From contig JBOFIR010000156.1 of NCBI GenBank assembly GCA_051650265.1, positions 1-14,274 on the forward strand: a DNA stretch of 14,274 nt, given 5' to 3'. Of the stretch, positions 6,823 to 13,473 are shown piece after piece. Position 1 is the stretch's first letter; every line of letters starts with the position of its first letter. The translations under genes were made by a program, and so were the position numbers. The notes beneath the pieces were generated by a model, which was given only the letters and a program-made list of their open reading frames with translations, ran no database searches and was not told the DNA's origin. The DNA comes from JBOFEH01 sp051650265. GTDB lineage: Bacteria > Bacillota > Clostridia > Lachnospirales > Cellulosilyticaceae.

Positions 6823-8871
6823 ATGAAAGATAATAAACTGATTAAACGTTTGCTGACCTATGCTAAACCTTATAAATGGCTTTTTGCAATCGTCTTTGCA
6901 ATGATGGTGACCAGTACATTTTTAGATTTAGCAAGACCAGTCATTATCGGTAATGCTGTGGATTTATTTATGGAAGGCTACAAAACACCTTTTGTAGATG
7001 CAGATTCAGGTGACAGTCGTTTTGTCGTCTTTGAAGGGCAGACGCTTAGACACCTTGATAAAGGGGAAGAAGTAGCGAATGTACACCAAGTAGTACAGTA
7101 TGAAAATGATTATTACTGGGTGGCAGATATGATGTTTGCAGACTCAGAGTATATCCATAATATAGCACCTGAGCAGTATAGCCAACAGATCAAAATAATA
7201 GATGATAACCTCGAGGTGCGCGGCGTAGAGGCGACTTACATTGGCGCTAAGCTTACAAGTGATGATCTAAAGGTACTCCGTCAGCTTGACTTGGCACCAC
7301 TTGCGGTGCAAGCGGTACTCTTTTTCATAGTCCTTGTAGGGAGCTTTGTGCTTGTTTATGTACAAGCCATTATGCTTCAAAAGATTGGGCAGAAAATCAT
7401 CTTAGCGATCCGTCATGAGATCTATGACAAGATGCTTAATCTGCCATTCAGATATTACCATGAGAACCCAATCGGGAAGCTAGTGACACGTGTCACCAAT
7501 GATACAGAGACGCTCAATGAGATGTATACCAACGTGATTGTTAATCTACTTAAGCATGCGCTGTTCCTAATCGGGATCATGGTGATGATGTTTAGGACAC
7601 ATGCAAAGACAGCGTTCTATGTGGTGCTTCTCATACCATTTGTAGTAGGGTCTACAGCAATCTTCAAATATATTTCGCGTAAAGCGTATCGTGAGACACG
7701 TAACTATCTCACAGAGATCAATGCCTTCTTATCAGAGCACCTTTCCGGCATGCGCATCATTCAGGTATTTGGACGCGGGCAGGAAAAAACAGTGCAACTT
7801 GATAAGATCAATAATAATCTTTACAAAGCTGGGATGAAAGAGATGACTGCCTTTGCAATCTTTAGACCATTTATCTTCTTGCTCTCTTGTATTGGAACAG
7901 CTATTGTACTTTGGATTGGTGGGGTTAGTGTACTTGAGGGTACGATGACTATTGGTGCCCTAATTATTATGGTATCTTATACCAAAGACTTCTTTGGCCC
8001 GATAGAGCAGCTTGCAGAGAGCTTCAATGTGCTTCAGTCAGCACTCGCTTCTGCAGAGAAGATCTTTAGTGTACTGGATGAAGAAAATGAGATCATCACA
8101 GGTACTCGTGTAGTAGATGAAAATACTTTTGCAGGAGAAATCGAGTTTAAGAATGTTTGGTTCGCTTATCAAGAAGAGAACTGGATCTTACGCGATGTGT
8201 CTTTCAAAATTGAAAAAGGTCAAAAAGTGGCCTTCGTTGGGGCGACAGGAGCAGGAAAGACATCTATCCTCAACCTGATTTGCCGTTACTACGATATCCA
8301 AAAAGGACAGATTTTGATTGATGGCGTAGATATTCGTGAGTATCAGCTTCAGGAGCTTCGCAAACAAGTGGGGCAGGTGCTTCAAGATGTCTTTATGTTT
8401 ACAGGAGATATCAAGAAGAATATCAGACTGGGTGAAGCGCGCATCACAGATGAGCAAATCGAAGAGGCTGCACATATGGTCAATGCACATGCCTTTATTG
8501 AAGAGATGCCAAATAGCTATGATGAGGAAGTTGTTGAGCGTGGGGCAACACTTTCGACAGGCCAAAGACAGTTGATTTCCTTTGCAAGAGCTGTTGCTTT
8601 TGATCCAAAGATCTTTATACTCGATGAAGCCACATCCAATATTGATACAGAGACAGAGAGCCTCATTCAAGATGCACTGACTAAGATGATGGAAGGGCGT
8701 ACAACACTTATGGTTGCGCACCGCCTCTCTACCATTCAACATGCAGACAATATTATTGTGCTTCACAAAGGACGTATTAGAGAGACTGGCAATCACCAAG
8801 TGCTCCTCTCGCAAAAAGGGATTTATTATAACCTCTATCAGCTCGCACTTCAAAGTCAAGTGATGGCATAG
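6823..8871 (+). CDS. Heterodimeric ABC exporter subunit with consensus ATPase residues and extracellular insert (YheH/BmrD-like)
   Basis: A 682-aa half transporter, about 100 aa longer than its partner. The extra length is a hydrophilic segment between the first two membrane helices (about residues 55-157), an extracellular domain position also found in BmrD/LmrD-type subunits. Motifs are Walker A GATGAGKT (473-480), Q-loop QVLQD, a non-consensus signature LSTGQ (577-581), Walker B IFILDE with catalytic Glu602, and His633. Its non-canonical signature completes the degenerate site of the partner, while its own Walker B pairs with the partner's LSGGQ to form the active site. The ATG at 6823 is 12 bases after the upstream stop, and the AGGAGG site overlaps that stop, so translation is probably coupled. 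A strong hairpin follows the gene. The transported substrate is unknown. Confidence 0.93.
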   Translation: MKDNKLIKRLLTYAKPYKWLFAIVFAMMVTSTFLDLARPVIIGNAVDLFMEGYKTPFVDADSGDSRFVVFEGQTLRHLDKGEEVANVHQVVQYENDYYWVADMMFADSEYIHNIAPEQYSQQIKIIDDNLEVRGVEATYIGAKLTSDDLKVLRQLDLAPLAVQAVLFFIVLVGSFVLVYVQAIMLQKIGQKIILAIRHEIYDKMLNLPFRYYHENPIGKLVTRVTNDTETLNEMYTNVIVNLLKHALFLIGIMVMMFRTHAKTAFYVVLLIPFVVGSTAIFKYISRKAYRETRNYLTEINAFLSEHLSGMRIIQVFGRGQEKTVQLDKINNNLYKAGMKEMTAFAIFRPFIFLLSCIGTAIVLWIGGVSVLEGTMTIGALIIMVSYTKDFFGPIEQLAESFNVLQSALASAEKIFSVLDEENEIITGTRVVDENTFAGEIEFKNVWFAYQEENWILRDVSFKIEKGQKVAFVGATGAGKTSILNLICRYYDIQKGQILIDGVDIREYQLQELRKQVGQVLQDVFMFTGDIKKNIRLGEARITDEQIEEAAHMVNAHAFIEEMPNSYDEEVVERGATLSTGQRQLISFARAVAFDPKIFILDEATSNIDTETESLIQDALTKMMEGRTTLMVAHRLSTIQHADNIIVLHKGRIRETGNHQVLLSQKGIYYNLYQLALQSQVMA

Positions 8872-8880
8872 GACAAAAAT

Positions 8881-8924
8881 ATAAGCCGTACCCTATTGAT
8901 GAGATCACATAGGATACGGCTTAT
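8881..8924. terminator. Bidirectional hairpin terminator between the ABC operon and the small basic protein gene
   Basis: A 16-bp stem with one mismatch (8881-8896 with 8909-8924) and a 12-base loop. It lies between the convergent genes ending at 8871 (plus) and 8941 (minus). The flanks are A-rich on the left and T-containing on the right, so it can act in both directions, though neither U run is long. Confidence 0.8.
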
Positions 8925-8940
8925 TCATTTCTATTATGAC

Positions 8941-9063
8941 TTATTTTTTTTTGGTAGATTTAGCAGGTGCAGATTTTTTATTGTCTGATTTAGCTGGTGT
9001 GCCTTTAGCAGGCTTTGCAGCTGGTTTAGATGTAGTCCCTTTTGATTTTCCTTTATCTGGCAT
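8941..9063 (-). CDS. 40-aa lysine-rich basic protein (histone-H1-tail-like composition)
   Basis: The frame can be extended to 9189 (82 aa), but the ATG at 9063 is the credible start because AAAGGAGG lies 7 bases upstream. The resulting 40 residues include 13 Lys and only 2 acidic residues, no aromatic residues, many Ala/Pro/Ser/Thr, three PAK triplets (residues 18, 23 and 33) and a KKK end. The composition resembles histone H1-like tails that bind DNA or RNA non-specifically and are intrinsically disordered; binding polyanions is inference. It has its own TTGACA-17-TATTAT promoter and a terminator. The strong translation site and dedicated promoter argue that this short gene is real. No specific family is recognised. 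Confidence 0.72.
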   Translation of the reverse strand: MPDKGKSKGTTSKPAAKPAKGTPAKSDNKKSAPAKSTKKK

Positions 9064-9176
9064 GATATTGCCTCCTTTGAAATAGATGATGGAAAAAACG
9101 ATATACTTTAAGTGTATGAAGGACCGTGCTGCTTTATGATTAGTCACGTTCGAGCATAGAAATTGTATTGAATTAA

Positions 9177-9185
9177 TGCTATAAT
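9177..9185 (+). promoter_or_regulatory. Extended -10 promoter for the YcxB-like/TIM-barrel operon
   Basis: TGCTATAAT matches the extended -10 consensus exactly, with no good -35 at 17 bases. The transcript would start near 9192, giving a leader of about 86 bases that contains an A/T-rich tract (9227-9254). Confidence 0.6.
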
Positions 9186-9209
9186 ACATCTAGCCAAGCT
9201 CTCTGTCAA
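9181..9209 (-). promoter_or_regulatory. Promoter for the 40-aa basic protein gene
   Basis: On the minus strand a perfect TTGACA -35 (9204-9209) is 17 bases from a TATTAT -10 (9181-9186). The transcript would start near 9174 and carry a leader of about 110 bases before the AAAGGAGG site. Its -10 overlaps the plus-strand -10 of the divergent operon. Confidence 0.75.
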
Positions 9210-9277
9210 TGGGGGAAGCGGTAGAAATATTATAAAAATTTTTTAATTATTTTAGTGCAAAAACACGAGGTGAAAAA

Positions 9278-9814
9278 ATGAATGACAACGCAGTAAAATC
9301 AGTGGCTGTACAAGTCAAGCTCAGGCTCAAAGATGTACTGAGATACAACATGTTTGTGGCCTATCGTTCCGTTTTTAGCAAGGTGATGACAGGGGTCGGC
9401 GTGGCACTTCTTGTATACTTCTTCTACAAGTTAGCCAACCGCACAGTGACTCTAGATTTATTCATTGCAACCAACTTCCTGTGGATCATGTTACCAGTGC
9501 TCCTTTTGGTAGTCAAACCGTGGAAAGTATGGACGATTACAGCAACGCAGATGCAATCGCCTATTTTCTCAGGGACATCAGATTATTGTTTTGCAAAAGA
9601 GGGCATTAGCCTCAAAGTGGGTGATCTTGAAGATACGGTACCATGGGAAACGTATATCAAGATTGTAGAGACAAAGCATGATTTCAGATTCTTTGTAGAC
9701 CTAGTGCAGGCACAGATTATTCCAAAACACAATATGACCGAAGTACAGATTGCAGATCTTAAGACAGTGATTAAGGCAGCGAATCCAGAGTCAATTTATG
9801 AACTCAAAAAATAG
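9278..9814 (+). CDS. YcxB-like membrane protein
   Basis: This 178-aa protein has two membrane segments (about residues 37-53 and 61-80) flanked by a short N-terminal cytoplasmic stretch and a C-terminal domain. The latter fits the YcxB-like C-terminal domain: a hydrophobic/aromatic strand with FAKEGISLKVGD (105-116), then VPWETYIKIVETKHDFRFFV (121-140) and AQIIPKHNMTEVQIADL (145-161). The W-x-x-x-x-K-I-V-E-T and IIP(K/R) motifs are the family hallmarks; the function of the family is not established. The ATG at 9278 follows a weak GAGGTG site. The gene is 27 bases upstream of the TIM-barrel gene in the same direction, so the two are probably cotranscribed from the extended -10 promoter at 9177. 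Confidence 0.82.
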   Translation: MNDNAVKSVAVQVKLRLKDVLRYNMFVAYRSVFSKVMTGVGVALLVYFFYKLANRTVTLDLFIATNFLWIMLPVLLLVVKPWKVWTITATQMQSPIFSGTSDYCFAKEGISLKVGDLEDTVPWETYIKIVETKHDFRFFVDLVQAQIIPKHNMTEVQIADLKTVIKAANPESIYELKK

Positions 9815-9841
9815 TGTAACATTACGAGAAAGAAGGACAGT

Positions 9842-10819
9842 ATGAAAAAGTTATTCCACTTATCTACAACGAACAAGTATCTGGAGTGGTTCCAAGATGA
9901 TTGGGAAAGGATCCAGACGTTCGTAGACAAACACCACTTGGATGGGATTGAACTAGGACTCACAGATGATTATGATATCACACGCATTCCGCAAGGAATC
10001 GTAGAGGGCGTTCACCTCAAATTCTATCCGATGTGGCTCGAATTTTGGAAAGGTGACCTGGCACAAACAGAAGCGCTCCTTGGGAGCCGAGAAGCTGTAC
10101 AGGACTATTATGGTGGATTTGACCGTGAAGTCTTAGTAGAAGCTTACAAGAGCCAGTTTGAGAAAGCCAAGGCGATCGGGGCAAAGTATATGGTGTTTCA
10201 TGTATGCCATATTCGTATGGAAGATTCCTTTACGTGGACATTTGACTACACAGATGAAGAGGTGATGGACGCGACCCTTGAGCTTGTGAATGAGGTATTC
10301 CAAGGTGATGGACCAGCACTCCTCTTTGAAAATTTATGGTGGCCAGGGCTTACCTATACGAAGCCAGATCTTGCGAAGGCATTTATTGAGAGAGTGGATT
10401 ATGCCAATAAGGGGTATCTTGTAGATACTTCACATCTGATCCTTACCAACCCAGGATTAGGAAGAGAAAGAGAATGTTACACATATATTAAGAAAATTAT
10501 TGATGATTTAGGGGATACGGCAAAATGGATCAAGGGTGTGCATCTGAACAAGACACTCCCAAAAAACTATATGAGACAAAATCATGCCTACACCTTAGAA
10601 AAGTTCCAAAAAGCGCCAAATACTAAGATGAAACAAAACGTTTTAAGACAACACATACAAAAACTTGACCCCCATCTCCCATTTGATACACCAGAGGCGC
10701 AGATGATTCTGGATGTGATCAAACCTCAGTTTTGTGTCTATGAGACGAATCCGAGTAGTGTCTATGAACTTGCTCATTTTATCAAACGACAAAATCAGGC
10801 ACTAGGCGTGACTTATTGA
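9842..10819 (+). CDS. Sugar phosphate isomerase/epimerase-like TIM-barrel protein (AP endonuclease family 2 fold)
   Basis: The 325-aa protein has the layout of the xylose-isomerase-like TIM-barrel superfamily, whose members use a divalent metal to isomerise or epimerise sugars or (in endonuclease IV) cut abasic DNA. Candidate metal/substrate residues sit at strand ends: His120 and His123 in VFHVCH, Glu163 in ENLWWPG, Asp195 and His198 in DTSHL, and His234 in GVHLNK. The N-terminal strand (GIELGL) also fits. No endonuclease IV signature is obvious, so a carbohydrate role is more likely, but the substrate cannot be named. The ATG at 9842 follows AAGGA at suitable spacing. The stop codon TGA (10817-10819) lies within the -35 box of the next gene's promoter, and I see no terminator between them, so read-through is possible. 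Confidence 0.8.
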   Translation: MKKLFHLSTTNKYLEWFQDDWERIQTFVDKHHLDGIELGLTDDYDITRIPQGIVEGVHLKFYPMWLEFWKGDLAQTEALLGSREAVQDYYGGFDREVLVEAYKSQFEKAKAIGAKYMVFHVCHIRMEDSFTWTFDYTDEEVMDATLELVNEVFQGDGPALLFENLWWPGLTYTKPDLAKAFIERVDYANKGYLVDTSHLILTNPGLGRERECYTYIKKIIDDLGDTAKWIKGVHLNKTLPKNYMRQNHAYTLEKFQKAPNTKMKQNVLRQHIQKLDPHLPFDTPEAQMILDVIKPQFCVYETNPSSVYELAHFIKRQNQALGVTY

Positions 10820-10844
10820 CAGAAGTATATGTTTTGTTTATAAT
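10816..10844 (+). promoter_or_regulatory. Perfect consensus promoter for the NlpC/P60 gene
   Basis: TTGACA (10816-10821), a 17-base spacer and TATAAT (10839-10844) match the vegetative sigma factor consensus at all 12 positions. The -35 contains the stop codon of the preceding gene. Transcription should start near 10851, giving a ~116-base leader that is A/T-rich and in which I see no known riboswitch. Confidence 0.88.
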
Positions 10845-10966
10845 AAATTTGTAACAATTAATTAATAATTTGAGACGTGCAAAAAAATGCAGAAAGATCT
10901 TCAGAGCATTGGTTCAATTGTCAAAGAAAATTATAAATAGAGAATAGATACAAGGAGGACTAGGGA

Positions 10967-11920
10967 ATGCGAATTTCCAAAGGATTAACTGGGGCAATGA
11001 TGGGGTTAGCAGTGCTACTGATCCCAACGGGCGTCTATGCACAGGCATATGGGCGTGTTAATGTGAGTACACTCAATGTGAGAAAAGACACATCTACCAA
11101 TACAGCAATTGTGATGCAACTTGATCAGCGTCAAGGTGTAGAGATTCTGGCAAGTGCTCAAGGGGGATGGGTTCAGATTGAGTCAGGTGATGGCCAGACA
11201 GGCTATGTAAAAGGTGAGTTCTTAGATGTTGAGCGTGCGGTAGCTACTGTAACTGTAGGGGCACTCAATATGAGAGATTATCCATCCACGACAGATTCCA
11301 AAGTGCTTGGGAAGTTTGGAAGTGGTGAGGAGATTGCCGTACATTACCGCGTGGGCGATTGGTACAATATTAGCCAAGAAGGCATGGAAGGCTTTGTGCA
11401 CAAAGACTTTGTAGCATCTGAGTTCTTGGGACTACTTCCAGAGAAGAAGCTTGCAGCGGTCAAGCGCATCGATCCAGCCAACCCAACAGTTAAGACAGCA
11501 GATGCTTCTAAGAAAGAACAAAGCGTCGCTTCAAAGCCTGCTTCAACGGGCAATAAAGGAGACCGCCTTGTGGCAGATGCCAAGCAGTTCCTTGGCAATC
11601 CATATGTGTACGGTGGCAATAGTCTCACCAATGGCGTAGACTGTTCAGGATTTGTACAACAAATCATGAAGCGCCATGATGTGAGTGTATCACGCTCCTC
11701 AAGATCACAGTACTCAGGTGATGGCTATAGCATCAGCTCAGACAATCTACAAAAAGGTGATTTATTATTCTATGGCTACAAGGGGGTTGTCTCTCATGTA
11801 GCAATCTACATAGGTAATGGCCAGGTGATTCATGCCAACGATGAAGCAACTGGTATCAAGATTAGCTCAGCATTCACAGGAGCAGGTAAACCTTTTATCG
11901 GAGCAAAGCGTGTGCTATAG
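10967..11920 (+). CDS. Secreted SH3-SH3-NlpC/P60 peptidoglycan hydrolase
   Basis: This 317-aa protein has a signal peptide with likely cleavage after VYA (residue 25). Two bacterial SH3 domains follow (about 28-87 and 92-151), recognisable from paired LNVR/LNMR and GWVQIESGDGQTGYV/DWYNISQEGMEGFV motifs, which bind the cell wall. A Ser/Lys/Thr-rich linker leads to a C-terminal NlpC/P60 domain (about 200-317). The Cys-His-His catalytic set is intact: Cys226 in VDCSGF, His277 in SHVAIYIG and His289 in VIHAND. Family enzymes are mostly endopeptidases that cut the peptidoglycan stem peptide, usually between D-Glu and the diamino acid. The ATG at 10967 has AAGGAGG just upstream. Its consensus promoter and own terminator indicate a strongly expressed single gene. 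Confidence 0.95.
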   Translation: MRISKGLTGAMMGLAVLLIPTGVYAQAYGRVNVSTLNVRKDTSTNTAIVMQLDQRQGVEILASAQGGWVQIESGDGQTGYVKGEFLDVERAVATVTVGALNMRDYPSTTDSKVLGKFGSGEEIAVHYRVGDWYNISQEGMEGFVHKDFVASEFLGLLPEKKLAAVKRIDPANPTVKTADASKKEQSVASKPASTGNKGDRLVADAKQFLGNPYVYGGNSLTNGVDCSGFVQQIMKRHDVSVSRSSRSQYSGDGYSISSDNLQKGDLLFYGYKGVVSHVAIYIGNGQVIHANDEATGIKISSAFTGAGKPFIGAKRVL

Positions 11921-11944
11921 ATCGTTATATAAGTAAATGAGAAT

Positions 11945-11989
11945 AGAGTTATGCCCGTCTAGAAGAGAATGGGTATGGCTCTCTTTTTA
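11945..11989 (+). terminator. Intrinsic terminator after the NlpC/P60 gene
   Basis: A 12-bp stem (11945-11956 with 11971-11982, including three G-U pairs), a 14-base loop and a T-rich run (CTTTTTA, 11983-11989) lie 24 bases after the stop codon. Confidence 0.85.
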
Positions 11990-12096
11990 TTTCTAAAAAT
12001 AGCATTAAGGAAAAGTTAGAAGAAAGCATAGGATCGCTAGGAAATATAACGAAATTAACAAATGCATGACAATTTTGTGGGAATAGTAGTGAAGTG

Positions 12097-12125
12097 TTGA
12101 ATGAAAATTCAGTCTAAATTAAAAT
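12097..12125 (+). promoter_or_regulatory. Promoter for the beta-propeller lipoprotein gene
   Basis: TTGAAT (12097-12102) is separated by 17 bases from TAAAAT (12120-12125); each box has one mismatch to consensus. The predicted leader is about 30 bases. It is the best promoter match in the 241-base gap after the NlpC/P60 gene; the rest of that gap holds only the terminator. Confidence 0.65.
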
Positions 12126-12161
12126 CATACTGTAGTTATTAAACAAGAGGGGAATGGTGAG

Positions 12162-13280
12162 ATGGTAAAGCGGGTTTTGTTTAAAGGAATGGGGCTAATA
12201 GTCAGTATGATCCTATTGATGATAGGTGGATGTCAGTCGCGAGAAATAGTACCACCTGGAAGTGTCGTGTGGCGCTTTGAAACTGGGGGAGAAGTGCTCA
12301 GTTCTCCCGGGTTCTACAAAGAGAATGTGATCTTTGGGAGCGATGACCGGAATGTTTATTCAATCAATCTCAAAACACAGGAGGAGCAGTGGCGATTTGC
12401 TTGCAATGAACCTGTGAGATCAGAGATTTTGGTCGATAAGGGGCTAGTATATGTGACGACTTATACAGCATGCTATGCACTGGATGTCAAGACGGGTAAA
12501 GAGGTGTGGCGCTATGAAGAGAAGCTGGGCGGGGCGGATGAGATCGATAGTTGGGATTTTCACACCCCATCGCCACTACTTTATAAAGATCTTGTGATCT
12601 TCACAAGTCAAGCAGGTGATCTCTATGGTCTAGACAAGAAAGATGGGACTAAAGTATGGCAGTATCGTGGGGAAGACAGTGATAAGGTGATTTGTAACCC
12701 GCAAATAAACGGCAGTTTGCTCGCGTATGGAGATATAGCAGGCAATGGTTATGTAGTGGATTTGGATACTCAGAAAACACAGCTCAAAAAGACGATTGGA
12801 ACTACCCCTATTCATGCAGCCTTGATTGATGATGGCAAGGTTTATTTTGCAGGAAGGGATATGAAGGTAGTCGCGGCTCAGTTGGCAAATGGGGAGGAAA
12901 TATGGGTTTATAATGAGCCGAAGGGATCTTGGTTTACAGCAGATCTATTTGTGGATCAAGGGATTTTGTATGTGCCAGGTTCAGATAACTATCTGCTACT
13001 AGGGCTAGATTGTGAGACAGGTGAAGTGATGAAAGAGATTCCAAGTAAACGCAATATTTTCGCTAAGCCACTCTTGCAAGATGGCATGCTCTATATTCCA
13101 GATGGGCAGGCGTATAACTATAAAGATGGCCATATACTGGCATATGATATGAAGCAGCTAGATGAACCTGTATGGACGTTCAAGGTGGATGATCCTATCT
13201 TTAGTACACCTAAAATGCATAAAGGCGTATTGTATGTGGGAAGTTGTGATAAGTATTTTTATGCCATTCAGGCAAAATAG
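12162..13280 (+). CDS. Lipoprotein with a PQQ-type beta-propeller (BamB-like fold)
   Basis: The 372-aa protein starts with a lipoprotein signal peptide: a basic VKR, a hydrophobic core and lipobox IGGC, with Cys24 as the lipidated residue. The rest is made of about eight repeats of ~40 residues, each with a hydrophobic strand, a GxVYxGS/T-like turn and an LDxxTGxxxWxF-type strand (for example YALDVKTGKEVWRY and GLDKKDGTKVWQY). This is the pattern of eight-bladed PQQ-like beta-propellers such as BamB. PQQ binding itself is not implied; stand-alone propeller lipoproteins usually serve as scaffolds. It would be anchored on the outer face of the membrane. The ATG at 12162 follows GAGGGG at about 9 bases. 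It is a single gene with its own promoter and terminator. Its partner is unknown. Confidence 0.88.
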   Translation: MVKRVLFKGMGLIVSMILLMIGGCQSREIVPPGSVVWRFETGGEVLSSPGFYKENVIFGSDDRNVYSINLKTQEEQWRFACNEPVRSEILVDKGLVYVTTYTACYALDVKTGKEVWRYEEKLGGADEIDSWDFHTPSPLLYKDLVIFTSQAGDLYGLDKKDGTKVWQYRGEDSDKVICNPQINGSLLAYGDIAGNGYVVDLDTQKTQLKKTIGTTPIHAALIDDGKVYFAGRDMKVVAAQLANGEEIWVYNEPKGSWFTADLFVDQGILYVPGSDNYLLLGLDCETGEVMKEIPSKRNIFAKPLLQDGMLYIPDGQAYNYKDGHILAYDMKQLDEPVWTFKVDDPIFSTPKMHKGVLYVGSCDKYFYAIQAK

Positions 13281-13322
13281 CCTGATAACACTGCTTCTTC
13301 AAGAATATGCAATCAACAACTG

Positions 13323-13353
13323 CAGCATCTATTTGAGAATAGGTGCTGTTTTT
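13323..13353 (+). terminator. Intrinsic terminator after the lipoprotein gene
   Basis: An 11-bp stem with one G-U pair (13323-13333 with 13338-13348), a TGAG tetraloop and five T (13349-13353). Confidence 0.9.
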
Positions 13354-13389
13354 GACTTAAAAGTTAAAGTAATAGGCATATTATTTTAA

Positions 13390-13422
13390 AACATTTTAAA
13401 ATTTACTAAAAAATGTTATGAT
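13390..13422 (+). promoter_or_regulatory. Extended -10 promoter and overlapping inverted repeat upstream of the sulfatase gene
   Basis: TGTTATGAT (13414-13422) fits an extended -10. The inverted repeat AACATTTT (13390-13397) and AAAATGTT (13410-13417), 12 bases apart, runs into the -10 and could be an operator. The region is very A/T-rich, so chance symmetry is possible. Confidence 0.45.
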
Positions 13423-13473
13423 AAGTGAAGAGAATCATTACAAAAATACATAGAGAGATCTAAGGAGAGAAGT

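Noticed and set aside
8188..8859. Long minus-strand open frame (223 codons) inside the second ABC gene
   Set aside because: It is antisense to the conserved ATPase domain, Cys/His-rich with no family-like features and no credible ribosome binding site; a shadow of biased codon use.
9064..9189. N-terminal extension of the small basic protein to 82 aa
   Set aside because: The extension would translate the strong AAAGGAGG site and the leader, it has a different composition from the Lys-rich part, and its start coincides with the promoter -10.
13383..13400. Tandem ATTTTAAAA copies as iterons or a plasmid origin element
   Set aside because: Only two short A/T-only units next to an ordinary promoter; no replication gene nearby.
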